Source: Fretibacterium fastidiosum
GTDB taxonomy: Bacteria > Synergistota > Synergistia > Synergistales > Aminobacteriaceae
Direction of reading: 5' to 3'
Assembly: GCF_964642095.1 (NCBI RefSeq)
Contig: NZ_OZ209244.1
Span: forward strand, 1,984,001 to 2,048,000
DNA: 64,000 bases
A program made the position numbers and the translations under genes. The notes under the pieces are model-generated. The model was not told where the DNA came from. It ran no database searches and was given only the letters and a program-made list of their open reading frames with translations. Numbering within the stretch: position 1 is the first letter of the stretch; each line of letters begins with the position of its first letter. Shown piece by piece: positions 41,552 through 51,748 of this stretch.

Positions 41552-43027
41552 TTGTACAGACAGATCGATCTCGACGTCAACGAAAAGAACCTCGAAAAGT
41601 GCGTGAGACAGGCGAAGGAGCGCTACATTCGCATTCCTACGTTTCGGCAGATGAAGGACCCGGCGAAGGACACGCCGGAGGCGGTCAAGGAGGGGCTCAA
41701 AAAGACGGGCCTGTGGGACGTCAATCCCCTGAACCTCTTCCGCATCACCTGGAAGAACGCCCCCCAAAGCGCAGGAGGCCTCTATGGGGCGGTGAACTTC
41801 GTGGAGTTCCCGCGGGAGCTAACGGGCGTGAAGGCGCGCATCTTCGCGCTGGTGGGGAAGTGGTTCCCTACGGGCGCCCACAAGGTGGGCGCGAGCTTCG
41901 GCTGCCTTGTCCCGCGCCTCGTGACGGGACAGTTCGACCCCACCCGGGATTGGGCCGTGTGGCCCTCGACGGGCAACTACTGCCGCGGCGGAGCCTACAA
42001 CGCCCAACTTCTCGGCTGCCGTTCCATCGCCATCCTCCCCGAAGGGATGAGCCGTGAGCGCTTCGAATGGCTGAAGACCGTCGCAGGTGAGATCATCGCC
42101 ACTCCTGGGACCGAGAGCAACGTCAAGGAAATTTACGACAGGGTCAACGAGCTTCGGGCAGCACGCGACGACGTCTGCATCTTCAACCAGTTCGAGGAGT
42201 TTGGAAACTACCTGTGGCACTACGAGGTCACGGGGTCGGCCCTCGAAGAGCTGGCAAAATCCCTGAAAAGGCCTGGCGATCGCGTCGCGGCCGCAGTCTA
42301 CACGACCGGCTCTGCCGGAACCATCGCGAGCGGAGATCGCCTGAAGGAGCTCTGGCCGGATGTGAAGATCGTCGCGGGCGAAGCGCTTCAGTGTCCTACC
42401 CTGCTTCGCAACGGCTGGGGAGCGCACCGGATCGAGGGCATTGGCGACAAACACATTCCCTGGATACACAACGTCCGGAACACGGACATGATCACCGCCA
42501 TTGACGACAACGACTGCATGGAGCTTCTTCGCCTCTTCAATGAGCCCGCCGGACGCGAGTACCTGAAGTCGGTCGGGGTTCCCCAGGCGGCGGTCGATCG
42601 GTTGAGCCTCTGCGGAATCTCAGGCATTGCGAACCTTTTGAGCTCCATCAAAGCGGCAAAATACTACGAGATGAATGAGCACGACATGGTCTTCACGATC
42701 TTGACGGACTCCGTCGATATGTACGGCTCGCGTCTGGAGGAGCTGGCGGCGAAGGAAGGCGAATACAACGGAGTGAAGGCTGCGGTGGACTTCGCCAGCC
42801 GTCTCGTCGGACAGAAGGCGGACAACGCCCTCGAGTTGACCTATCCAGAACGGCTTCGGGTCCACAACCTGAAGTATTACACCTGGATCGAGCAGCAGGG
42901 CAAGACGAGCGAGGAGCTCTCCGCCCAGTGGTACGACGCCGACAACTACTGGGGCGAGGTCCGCAGTCAAGCGCCGAGGATCGACGAGCTCATCGAGGAG
43001 TTCAACGCGGCGACAGGACTGAAATAG
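41552..43027 (+). CDS. Large fold-type-II PLP-dependent enzyme of unresolved function
   Basis: The TTG at 41552 lies 9 bases after AAGGAG; a GTG at 41546 is too close. The product has about 491 residues. The PLP lysine is Lys111 in PTGAHKVGASFG; the phosphate/substrate loop is PSTGNYCRGGAYNAQ; the glycine loop is VYTTGSAGTIASGDRL. It resembles the cysteine synthase/diaminopropionate lyase superfamily but is ~100 residues longer and has a YCRGG loop in place of the usual NHGxA. It ends the salvage cluster, so breakdown of a released amino acid is likely. I do not recognise its exact reaction. Confidence 0.75.
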   Translation: MYRQIDLDVNEKNLEKCVRQAKERYIRIPTFRQMKDPAKDTPEAVKEGLKKTGLWDVNPLNLFRITWKNAPQSAGGLYGAVNFVEFPRELTGVKARIFALVGKWFPTGAHKVGASFGCLVPRLVTGQFDPTRDWAVWPSTGNYCRGGAYNAQLLGCRSIAILPEGMSRERFEWLKTVAGEIIATPGTESNVKEIYDRVNELRAARDDVCIFNQFEEFGNYLWHYEVTGSALEELAKSLKRPGDRVAAAVYTTGSAGTIASGDRLKELWPDVKIVAGEALQCPTLLRNGWGAHRIEGIGDKHIPWIHNVRNTDMITAIDDNDCMELLRLFNEPAGREYLKSVGVPQAAVDRLSLCGISGIANLLSSIKAAKYYEMNEHDMVFTILTDSVDMYGSRLEELAAKEGEYNGVKAAVDFASRLVGQKADNALELTYPERLRVHNLKYYTWIEQQGKTSEELSAQWYDADNYWGEVRSQAPRIDELIEEFNAATGLK

Positions 43028-43115
43028 GCAAACGACCCTGATCGATGCCTCTGGCTCTGAGGACCCCGTGCCGGCCACCTTCATGAATGACAAATGAATG
43101 ACAAGAAAGAAGAAA

Positions 43116-43140
43116 GGGGACTGACCTCGTGGTCAGCCCC
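43116..43140 (-). terminator. Intrinsic terminator of groES-groEL
   Basis: On the minus strand a GGGGCTGACC/GGTCAGTCCCC stem with an ACGA loop is followed by a T-rich tract. Confidence 0.85.
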
Positions 43141-43173
43141 CTTGCGTTGTCTATCGAACCGGACCGTCCGGCT

Positions 43174-44808
<1,635 letters not shown>

Positions 44809-44863
44809 AGTATGTATCCTCCTCTAAATCCGTCTCAAATGTTCCTTGAAGGTCCCGCGTGGA

Positions 44864-45157
44864 CTACTTCTTGTCCACGATGGCCAGGACGTCGCGCTCG
44901 CTGAAGATCACGTAGTCCTCGCCGTCCAGCTTGACCTCGGTGCCCGCGTACTTGCTGAAGATGATGCGGTCGCCCACCTTGACCTCGATGGGAAGCTTCT
45001 GGCCGTTGTCCAGCACCTTCCCCGTGCCCACCGCGATGACCTCGCCCTCCGTGGGCTTCTCCTTCGCCGTGTCGGGAAGGACGATGCCGCCCTTCGTCTT
45101 CTCCTCGCGGGAGAGCACCTTCACAACGATCCTGTCTCCAAGTGGTTTGAGATTCAT
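44864..45157 (-). CDS. groES: Co-chaperonin GroES
   Basis: The 97-residue product begins MNLKPLGDRIVVKVL and has the mobile loop EEKTKGGIVLPDTAKEKP near residues 16-33 and the roof region GDRIIFSKYAGTEV. It caps GroEL. A CIRCE element upstream shows heat-shock control by HrcA. Confidence 0.98.
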   Translation of the reverse strand: MNLKPLGDRIVVKVLSREEKTKGGIVLPDTAKEKPTEGEVIAVGTGKVLDNGQKLPIEVKVGDRIIFSKYAGTEVKLDGEDYVIFSERDVLAIVDKK

Positions 45158-45183
45158 CTAAAATTCCCTCCTGATCTTTTGTA

Positions 45184-45210
45184 TCAGCACTCAATAACTA
45201 AGAGTGCTAA
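45184..45210 (-). promoter_or_regulatory. CIRCE element (HrcA operator)
   Basis: On the minus strand TTAGCACTC, nine bases, then GAGTGCTGA. This matches the CIRCE consensus at 17 of 18 arm positions. It lies 27 bases upstream of groES. Confidence 0.95.
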
Positions 45211-45312
45211 TTGCTCAACACGAAGAATATTAGTCCCTGTTCTCTGAAAGTACATCGTCAGATTTACGTACTGTTTTGACGTGGAACGGCGGGGCGTGTG
45301 GAGTCATGTAAA

Positions 45313-45337
45313 GAGGGGACGCCCAAAGCGTCCCCTC
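45313..45337 (-). terminator. Intrinsic terminator after the AhpD-like gene
   Basis: The 10-bp stem GAGGGGACGC/GCGTCCCCTC with a 5-base loop is followed on the minus strand by TTTAC. It lies 23 bases past the stop. Confidence 0.8.
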
Positions 45338-45359
45338 GAGCCTTCGATGCTTGTGGCTT

Positions 45360-45698
45360 CTACTTTTTGCTGAGCTGGTCGAAGGCCTCCAGGGCGATGG
45401 CCGAGTGGGCTGCGCTGGGGCCGCCGCCCATGGTGATGGTCACTTCAAGGGCCTCCACGACCTCCTCGCGCGTGGCGCCCGCGCTGAGGGCTCCCTGAGC
45501 GTGGGCCGTGATGCAGGGGATGCATCGGGCCTGCACGCCCAGCGCCAGCGCGATCAACTCCTTCGTCTTGGCGTCCAGCGCGCGCTCCTTGTGCGCGACC
45601 TCGTTCAGGGAACGAAATGCCCCGACGACCTCCGGCGCTGCCTGGGCCAGCTTTCCCATGAGCTCCTTGCCGTCGCGCGCCTGCTGTTTGAAATCCAT
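45360..45698 (-). CDS. Carboxymuconolactone decarboxylase/AhpD-like protein
   Basis: The 112-residue helical protein has the CMD/AhpD core with a CxxC pair (CIPCITAHAQGAL) and a nearby Glu/His (EEVVEALEVTITMGGGP). Small CMD proteins with this motif act as peroxidase-like or disulfide oxidoreductases in the cytoplasm. It is transcribed alone between groES and tsaD. Confidence 0.9.
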   Translation of the reverse strand: MDFKQQARDGKELMGKLAQAAPEVVGAFRSLNEVAHKERALDAKTKELIALALGVQARCIPCITAHAQGALSAGATREEVVEALEVTITMGGGPSAAHSAIALEAFDQLSKK

Positions 45699-45836
45699 GG
45701 CGATGCCTCCTTCAAAGATAATGCTTCCGATGGTGTTGAAACCAGAGAGGACTTCTCTCCTGCCGTTTATTCTATCGTGGGCGGTCGCCCTTCACCTGAG
45801 CGTTTACCCGTATCCCGCGTCGCGACGGCCGAAGGC

Positions 45837-46862
45837 TCACCCCCCGATTTCGAGCGACGGATTGGGGGACAGGTCCTCCGGGCTGCGCAGGCCGCGGTCC
45901 CAGCCGCTTTTGCCCGCCATGGCGATCATGACGGCGTTGTCCGTGCAGCGGCTGACCCTGGGCAGCCACGCGCGCCAGCGCCGCGCCTCGATGCCCTCCG
46001 TCAGCGCGCGCCGCAGGGCGCTGTTGGCCGCCACGCCCCCCGACGCCGTCACGCTTCGGATGCCCGTCATACGCACGGCGAGCGCCACCTTGGCGATGAG
46101 CGCCCTCGTCACGGCGCTCTGGAAGGACGCGCAGAGGTCGGCCAGCGGCAGCCGGCCCCCCTCCGTCCCAAGGGCTTCAAGGCGCCGGACCTGCCACAGG
46201 AGCGCCGTCTTGAGTCCGCTGAAGCTGAATTCCACATGCTTCGTGTGCTGCAGGGGGACGGGGAAGGCGAAGGCGTCCGGGTTTCCGTCCTGCGCCAGGC
46301 GGTCGATCTCCGGCCCGCCGGGGTAGGGGAGCCCCAGGATGCGCGCGGCCTTGTCGTAGGCCTCGCCTGCCGCGTCGTCCCGCGTCTGGCCGAGGAGCTC
46401 GTAGCTGCCCAGGGCGTCCACCCGCACGATCTCCGTGTGCCCGCCCGAGACGATGAGCGACAGGAACGGGGGCTTCAGGTCCTCCGAGTCCACCATCGGG
46501 GCGAACAGGTGCCCCTCCAGGTGGTTGACCCCCAAGACCGGAACGTCCCAGGCCTGGGAGAGCGCCCGGGCTGCCTGTACCCCAACGATGAGGGAGCCCA
46601 TGAGGCCCGGACCGCAGGTGACGGCGATGAGGTTCAGGTCCCGCCCGCTCACGCCTCCCTCCCGCAGCGCCGCCTCCACCAGAGGCAGGAGGTTCTCCAG
46701 GTGCTTTCGCGCCGCGAACTCCGGAACCACGCCGCCGAATCGCGCGTGGTCCCGAATCTGACTCGACAGGAGCTCCGCGAGGATTCGCCGTTCGCCCTGC
46801 AGGAGTGCCACCCCCGTGTCGTCGCAGCTGGTCTCGATGCCGAGCGTCAGGAAGTCGCTCAT
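45837..46862 (-). CDS. tsaD: tRNA N6-threonylcarbamoyltransferase
   Basis: The ATG at 46862 overlaps the upstream stop by four bases and gives 341 residues. TsaD motifs are LGIETSCDDTGVAL at the start, the iron-binding NHLEGH near residue 110, SLIVSGGHTEIV and the ASGGVAANSALR loop near residue 265. It transfers threonylcarbamoyl to A37 of ANN-decoding tRNAs, with TsaB and TsaE encoded elsewhere. Confidence 0.97.
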   Translation of the reverse strand: MSDFLTLGIETSCDDTGVALLQGERRILAELLSSQIRDHARFGGVVPEFAARKHLENLLPLVEAALREGGVSGRDLNLIAVTCGPGLMGSLIVGVQAARALSQAWDVPVLGVNHLEGHLFAPMVDSEDLKPPFLSLIVSGGHTEIVRVDALGSYELLGQTRDDAAGEAYDKAARILGLPYPGGPEIDRLAQDGNPDAFAFPVPLQHTKHVEFSFSGLKTALLWQVRRLEALGTEGGRLPLADLCASFQSAVTRALIAKVALAVRMTGIRSVTASGGVAANSALRRALTEGIEARRWRAWLPRVSRCTDNAVMIAMAGKSGWDRGLRSPEDLSPNPSLEIGG

Positions 46863-47410
46863 CGGGCCGGCGCCTCCAGGTCCGCGCTGTCCGGACCGAG
46901 CGCGAGGTGCACCCTGCGCCCCCCCTTCAGCGAGGGGACGCGAACGAGGAGCGTCCCCTCCGTGCCGGAGGGAAGCTCCCCGACGACTCGTATGCTGGCG
47001 TTGCCCAGCAGGTCCTCGGACGTCACGCGGTAGCCGTCGACCGTCAGGGCCGTGGGGTCGAAGTTCCAGTTTTTCTCCGCGCGGTAGCGAAGGGCCAGCA
47101 CGTCGTGTCCCCGCATCCTCTCGGCGGCCTCCTTCCTGGAGGCGTAGTAGTTGCTCAGCGCGGCGACCACCCAGTCCTCCGCGCTGCCGTCGCGGTCCAG
47201 CAGCCGCATCAGCGAGCGCGGCAGCCACGTGACGTCGACGCGCGCCCGCGCGTTGAGCACGAGCTCATCCATAAACTGGGCGTCCACCCAAAGGCGGACC
47301 GTCCGCGCACCGATGACCTTCCTCCACGGAGAGGAGGGAGCCGCATCCGCGGAGAGCGCCGTCAGGACCGTTGCACACAGGAGAAGGACTCCCGCAAACT
47401 TTCTCATCAT
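46859..47410 (-). CDS. Exported protein of unknown function upstream of tsaD
   Basis: The product has 183 residues with a signal peptide (KFAGVLLLCATVLTALSADA) and a mature part of about 160 residues in which beta strands alternate with a charged helix (VDVTWLPRSLMRLLDRDG, YYASRKEAAERMRGHDVLALRYRAEKNW). Two in-frame ATGs at the start (47410, 47407) follow GAGGTC. I do not recognise the family. It is translationally coupled to tsaD. Confidence 0.65.
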   Translation of the reverse strand: MMRKFAGVLLLCATVLTALSADAAPSSPWRKVIGARTVRLWVDAQFMDELVLNARARVDVTWLPRSLMRLLDRDGSAEDWVVAALSNYYASRKEAAERMRGHDVLALRYRAEKNWNFDPTALTVDGYRVTSEDLLGNASIRVVGELPSGTEGTLLVRVPSLKGGRRVHLALGPDSADLEAPAR

Positions 47411-47449
47411 GACCTCAACCTTTCAAAGTCTTTGTTACTTTATCTCTCT

Positions 47450-49018
47450 TTATCCCTCTTTATCCCTGTCCCTCTTGCCGCGTCGTGAGAACGCATCGAG
47501 GATCAGCCCCCACTCGCCGCAGCGAAGGGCCCAGGTTGCGCCCCCGTAGGCCGCCATGCCGACGACGATGACGCCCAGGTGCCAGGCCGCGCGCAGGGTG
47601 AGCGCCGCCTCGGGACGGTAGGGCAGGGCGAGGCGCCAGGCCGTCGTGGCCAGGGCGAGCGCTGCGAGGGCAGCGGCGGTTTTGGCGAGCCACGTCCGGC
47701 TCAGGACGTTCAGGGAGCGCCCCAGCTTTCCCCGCACGTAGCGCAGTCCCAGCAGGCCCGACAGGGTGAAGGCGATGCTGGGGGCCAGGGCCAGTCCGTC
47801 GTACCCCATGGGGAGCATCAGCGCCGCGGAAAGGAGCGCCGTTGCGGCGACGCTGAAGAGCGTGGTCTTGAAGGCCGCCCGCGGCATGGAGAGCGCGTAG
47901 AGGGCGCGCATCACCACGGTGGAGCAGGCCATGCCGGGCAGCCCCAGCATGGAGAGTGCGAGACAGGACGAGGTGGCGCGCCAGGCCCAGTCGTTGAACT
48001 CCCCACGGACGAAGACGAGGTGGACGAAGGGCCCTGAGATGAGCATCAGGCCCAGCGACGCGGGCAGCACGATGAAGAGGGCGAAGCACAGCGCCTGGCG
48101 CAGTGTCTCCGCGAAGTCCTCCGGCCCTTTGGCCCGGGCGAGTTGGGGCAGCACGGCTTGGGAGATGGCGATGACGAAGAGCCCGAGGGGCAGCTGCAGG
48201 ATGCGGTTGGCGTAGTTCAGCACGGAGATGCTGCCCTCCTGAAGGAATGAGCCGAGCATCCGGCTGACGACGGGGTTGACCTGGTTCAACGACAGCCCGG
48301 CCGCGTAGGGCAGGAAGAGCGCCATGATGCGGCGCAGGTCCGGGTCGTGCAGGTCGGGCCGCGCGGGATAGATCGGGGCGCGCATCCTGAAGGCCCAGAA
48401 CCATTGGGTGAGGAAGTGCATGGCCCCGCCGCACAGCACGGAGAGCGCCAGCCCATGAACGCCCCAGCGGGCGGCGAAGGGCGGGGCGGTGAGGATGAAA
48501 GCCAGGTTGCTGAAGGCGGGGGCCAGGGCCGGGACGAAGAAGGACCCCAGGCTGTTCAGTGCGCCCATGGTGAGGGCGGCCAGCGAGATCAGGATGAGGA
48601 AGGGGAACATCCAGCGCGTCAGGCTGGAGGCGAGGGCCGCCGCTGCGGGGTCGAAGCCGGGGGCCATGACGCGGGTCAGGAGCGGTGCGCACAGGATGCC
48701 CGCCAGCGCGGCGGCGGAGCTGGCGAACAGCAGCACCGTCATCGTTCCGCGGGCCAGTGCCAGGGCGTGCGACCGGCCCTCCTGCAGCGCGCGGGAGAAC
48801 ACGGGCACGAAGGCGGCGGAGAGCGCCCCCTCCGCCAGGAGCTGACGGGCCAGGTTCGCCAGCGTGTAGGCCACGTTGAAGGCGTCCAGACCGCGGGACG
48901 CGCCGAAGAACGCCGCCACCACCACCTCCCGCACCAGCCCCAGGATGCGGCTCAGGAACGTCCCCGCCATCATCATCATCGCGTGTTTCACCATACCGGA
49001 TGCATTCTGCCGCTCCAC
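47450..49018 (-). CDS. murJ: Lipid II flippase MurJ
   Basis: A GTG at 49018 behind GGGGGAC gives about 522 residues; an ATG at 48994 would start exactly at the usual MurJ N-terminus. The product has about fourteen membrane helices. The opening MAGTFLSRILGLVREVVVAAFFGAS and LLAEGALSAAFVPVFS are MurJ signatures. It flips lipid-linked peptidoglycan precursor to the periplasmic face, which implies a peptidoglycan-containing diderm. Confidence 0.95.
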   Translation of the reverse strand: MERQNASGMVKHAMMMMAGTFLSRILGLVREVVVAAFFGASRGLDAFNVAYTLANLARQLLAEGALSAAFVPVFSRALQEGRSHALALARGTMTVLLFASSAAALAGILCAPLLTRVMAPGFDPAAAALASSLTRWMFPFLILISLAALTMGALNSLGSFFVPALAPAFSNLAFILTAPPFAARWGVHGLALSVLCGGAMHFLTQWFWAFRMRAPIYPARPDLHDPDLRRIMALFLPYAAGLSLNQVNPVVSRMLGSFLQEGSISVLNYANRILQLPLGLFVIAISQAVLPQLARAKGPEDFAETLRQALCFALFIVLPASLGLMLISGPFVHLVFVRGEFNDWAWRATSSCLALSMLGLPGMACSTVVMRALYALSMPRAAFKTTLFSVAATALLSAALMLPMGYDGLALAPSIAFTLSGLLGLRYVRGKLGRSLNVLSRTWLAKTAAALAALALATTAWRLALPYRPEAALTLRAAWHLGVIVVGMAAYGGATWALRCGEWGLILDAFSRRGKRDRDKEG

Positions 49019-49056
49019 CGCAAGTCCCCCGATCGATCTCAAGTAATGCCGTGTCG

Positions 49057-49713
49057 TTAGGACGTTGTGTCCCCGAACCCTTCTCCGCGGGGCGCCGCCT
49101 TCAAGAACCTCCGCGTCGAGAGGAACGGGCTGTCCTTCACGGCGAAGCGGTAGGGCAGGGCGGCGTCCTCGCCGGCGTAGTCCACGTTGATGCGCGGCGT
49201 CGCGACGACCTCCGCGTCCTGAATGGGGTCCCCTCGCAGGATTCGGAGCGTCTCCCCGCGGAGGTCCGCCCCGTTCTGCTCCCGCGTGACGGCGAGCGCC
49301 ATGCAGAGCTTTCCGGGGCCGCTACAGAACTTTCGCTCGTCCTCCGTGCCGCGGCGCGCGCACATGAGGGGCTTCCCCTCGAGGGGGGCCAGCGCGCGGA
49401 CCAGCACCGCCTCGGCCCGGCCCGCGGGCGCGCAGGTGACGTTGAAGCAGCAGTACATGCCGTAGATCAGGTAGACGTAGGCCAGGCCCCCCGGACGGAA
49501 CATCACCTCGGTGCGGTGCCCCGGACGGGGTCCCTCCAGCTTGAAGGAATGACATGCCGCGTCCGTCCTCCCGGCGTAGGCCTCCGTCTCGACGATGACG
49601 CCGGAGGCCGTGCCCTCCGGCGCGCTGCGGGCCAGCACGCACCCCAGGAGGCCCCGCGCGACGGCGACGGCCCCCTGTTGGTAGAAGGCCGGGGTGAGGA
49701 GCCGGGACCTCAC
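49057..49713 (-). CDS. 3-methyladenine DNA glycosylase (AAG/Mpg family)
   Basis: A GTG start overlapping the coaD stop by four bases gives 218 residues. Family motifs are LARGLLGCVLAR, IVETEAYAGRTDAACHSF with the catalytic Glu, FRPGGLAYVYLIYGMYCCFNV and GPGKLCMALAV. The enzyme removes alkylated purines during base excision repair. Confidence 0.95.
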   Translation of the reverse strand: MRSRLLTPAFYQQGAVAVARGLLGCVLARSAPEGTASGVIVETEAYAGRTDAACHSFKLEGPRPGHRTEVMFRPGGLAYVYLIYGMYCCFNVTCAPAGRAEAVLVRALAPLEGKPLMCARRGTEDERKFCSGPGKLCMALAVTREQNGADLRGETLRILRGDPIQDAEVVATPRINVDYAGEDAALPYRFAVKDSPFLSTRRFLKAAPRGEGFGDTTS

Positions 49714-50231
49714 CGGTCCTCCTGGGGCCTGTGAGGCATGGGCAGCGGGGGGAAGCGTTCACGCAGGCGGCGGAACACGCCGGGGGGCACCATGTCGTGG
49801 ACCGTCCCCCCGAAGCGGAAGATGTCGCGGATGCCGCTGCTGGAGACGAAGGAGTATCGCGGGTCCGTGACGATGAAGAAGGTCTCGATCTCCGGGGCCA
49901 GCTGACGGTTCATCAGCGCCATCTGAAACTCGTACTCGAAGTCCGACATGGCCCGCAGCCCCCGGATGATGACGCGCGACTGCACCTGGCGCATGTAGTC
50001 GACGAGCAGGCCGGAGAAGTGCTCCACCCTGACGTTCGGAAGGTAGCTCAGGGCCTCGCGAGCCATGGCGCACCGGTCCTCCACGCTGAAGGTGGAGTTC
50101 TTCTGCGCGTTCACGAGGATGCTCACCCGCACCTCGTCGAAGATGGCGGAGGCCCGCTCCGCGATGTAGATGTGTCCGTTGGTGATGGGGTCGAAGGAGC
50201 CGGGGTAGACGGCGCGAACGCTCCTCTGCAT
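49710..50231 (-). CDS. coaD: Pantetheine-phosphate adenylyltransferase
   Basis: The 173-residue product has the nucleotidyltransferase motif YPGSFDPITNGHIYIAERA, then RGLRAMSDFEYEFQMALMNRQ and FVSSSGIRDI. It makes dephospho-CoA from 4-phosphopantetheine and ATP; CoaE, which finishes CoA, is encoded at 59892-60497. Confidence 0.97.
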   Translation of the reverse strand: MQRSVRAVYPGSFDPITNGHIYIAERASAIFDEVRVSILVNAQKNSTFSVEDRCAMAREALSYLPNVRVEHFSGLLVDYMRQVQSRVIIRGLRAMSDFEYEFQMALMNRQLAPEIETFFIVTDPRYSFVSSSGIRDIFRFGGTVHDMVPPGVFRRLRERFPPLPMPHRPQEDR

Positions 50232-50249
50232 GGTGATTCGCCTCCTGGG

Positions 50250-50777
50250 TTAAACGAGGTTGGGCGCGGGCGCCTGGTCCGTTCGCGCCTCCGCGGCCCT
50301 CAGAAACGACAGGCGGCTCTCGCCGTAGTCCCGTCGGGAGGCGAGCTCCCACGCGGGCGTCAGCGTCAGCTCCTCCCGGACGGAGTGTTCCGCGACGAGG
50401 ACCCCCCCTTGGGCCAGAAGCCCCTCTAGCCCCCGAACGCCCAGGAGGGACGCCCCCCAGCCCTCGTGGTAGGGCGGGTCGGCGAAGATGACGTCAAACT
50501 GGAGGCCCCGCTTTCCGAGCCAGGCGATGGCGCGGCGCAGCTCCAGGGACAGCACCACGGCGCGGCGTCGGGCGTCCGTAGGCAGCGCGCGCTCAATGGC
50601 CTGAGCCCGCTCTCGGAGGGACTCGACCCACGTCACGCTGGCGCCCCGCTCCAGGGCCGTCAGGCCGACCCGCCCCGTCCCGGCGAAGAGGTCCAGAAAT
50701 CTCCCGCCGTCCACGTCCCCCAGGATGCTGAAGAGGGCCAGCAGCACGCGGCCTGCCGTGGGGCGGACCGCTTTCAT
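50250..50777 (-). CDS. rsmD: 16S rRNA (guanine-N2)-methyltransferase RsmD
   Basis: The ATG at 50777 overlaps the trmB stop by four bases and gives 175 residues. SAM motif I is FLDLFAGTGRVGLTALERGA; the catalytic motif is FADPPYHEGW. The protein lacks the short N-terminal RNA-binding strand that precedes RPTAGRVLLALFSIL in most RsmD proteins (usually about 185 residues). RsmD methylates G966 of 16S rRNA. Confidence 0.9.
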   Translation of the reverse strand: MKAVRPTAGRVLLALFSILGDVDGGRFLDLFAGTGRVGLTALERGASVTWVESLRERAQAIERALPTDARRRAVVLSLELRRAIAWLGKRGLQFDVIFADPPYHEGWGASLLGVRGLEGLLAQGGVLVAEHSVREELTLTPAWELASRRDYGESRLSFLRAAEARTDQAPAPNLV

Positions 50778-51748
50778 CCTTCCGGTTCCTCCGGCGCGTC
50801 GATGCGGGTCGCGACGTCGGCGAGGGCTCCCTTCACGGCGGGGGTCAGAAAAGCGTTCGCCGTCCGGTCCAGCCGGACCAACGCGCCTTCGTCCCGCGGC
50901 GAGATGTGGATGTAGTAGCGCTGGTCGAACTCCTCGTCGTTTGAGAAGGCCTCGAGCAGAAAACCGCCCTCCGGCCCCCGCTCCAGGGCGAGCCGGCCGA
51001 AGGACCACCGCGCGTCTCCGGCGCCTCCGCTGACGTCCGCCAGGGCGTTCAGGCACGCCTCCGTCGGCCGGCGCCTCGTCCTGATGTGCACCTCAGATCC
51101 CTCCCAGGTTTGCCGCGCCGTGGTGAAGGGGCGCGTCTTAACGAAGGTCAGCCGGTAGATCGGCTTCCCCAGCTCCAGCCATTTGCGCTCGTATTTCGTC
51201 GTCACGCTTCGGGCGGGGTTGACCTCGAAGCCCCGGCCCTCCAGCGCCGCGTGATTCCCGATCCGGTCCAGCGCCTCGCGGGCGTAGGGCTCGTCGTCCG
51301 TCAGGAGCTCAAAGACGCCTCCCAGGCGCAGCACGGCGGCCAGGCTGTCGGTGAAGTCCCTGGCCGTGACGCGCCGGTGGGCGTGACGCCGCTTCGGCCA
51401 CGGGCAGGGGAAGTTCATGTAGACGCGGTCCAGGGCCTCGTCGCGGAACAGCTCCTTCATCATGCGTCGGGCGTCCGTGCGGATGAGGCGGAGGTTGTCC
51501 AGCCCCGCCGCCCTTCTGGCGCAGCGCAGCACGCAGGCGGGCGATAGCTCGATGCCCCACAGGAGGACGTCCGGAGCCCGTCGGGCGTGCTTCACGGTGT
51601 ACTCTCCGTTGCCGAACCCGATCTCAAGCTCCGTCCGGCGTCCGCGCGCCATCGCCTCGAGGTCGAGCGGCAGGGAGAGGTCCCCCGGCAGGGCGATGAC
51701 GCCGTACTGCGGCCGGGCCTGCTGGGGCGCCGGCGTCAGAACGTCCAT
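50774..51748 (-). CDS. trmB: tRNA (guanine-N7)-methyltransferase with C-terminal extension
   Basis: The product has 324 residues. The N-terminal ~210 are a normal TrmB methyltransferase: LEIGFGNGEYTVKHAR, RTDARRMMKELF, YMNFPCPWPKRRHAHRR and TDDEPYAREALDRI. About 110 further residues (AFTTARQTWEGSEVHI onward) are not part of the common domain. TrmB makes m7G46 in tRNA. It overlaps the phosphomannomutase gene by 13 bases and rsmD by four. Confidence 0.92.
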   Translation of the reverse strand: MDVLTPAPQQARPQYGVIALPGDLSLPLDLEAMARGRRTELEIGFGNGEYTVKHARRAPDVLLWGIELSPACVLRCARRAAGLDNLRLIRTDARRMMKELFRDEALDRVYMNFPCPWPKRRHAHRRVTARDFTDSLAAVLRLGGVFELLTDDEPYAREALDRIGNHAALEGRGFEVNPARSVTTKYERKWLELGKPIYRLTFVKTRPFTTARQTWEGSEVHIRTRRRPTEACLNALADVSGGAGDARWSFGRLALERGPEGGFLLEAFSNDEEFDQRYYIHISPRDEGALVRLDRTANAFLTPAVKGALADVATRIDAPEEPEG

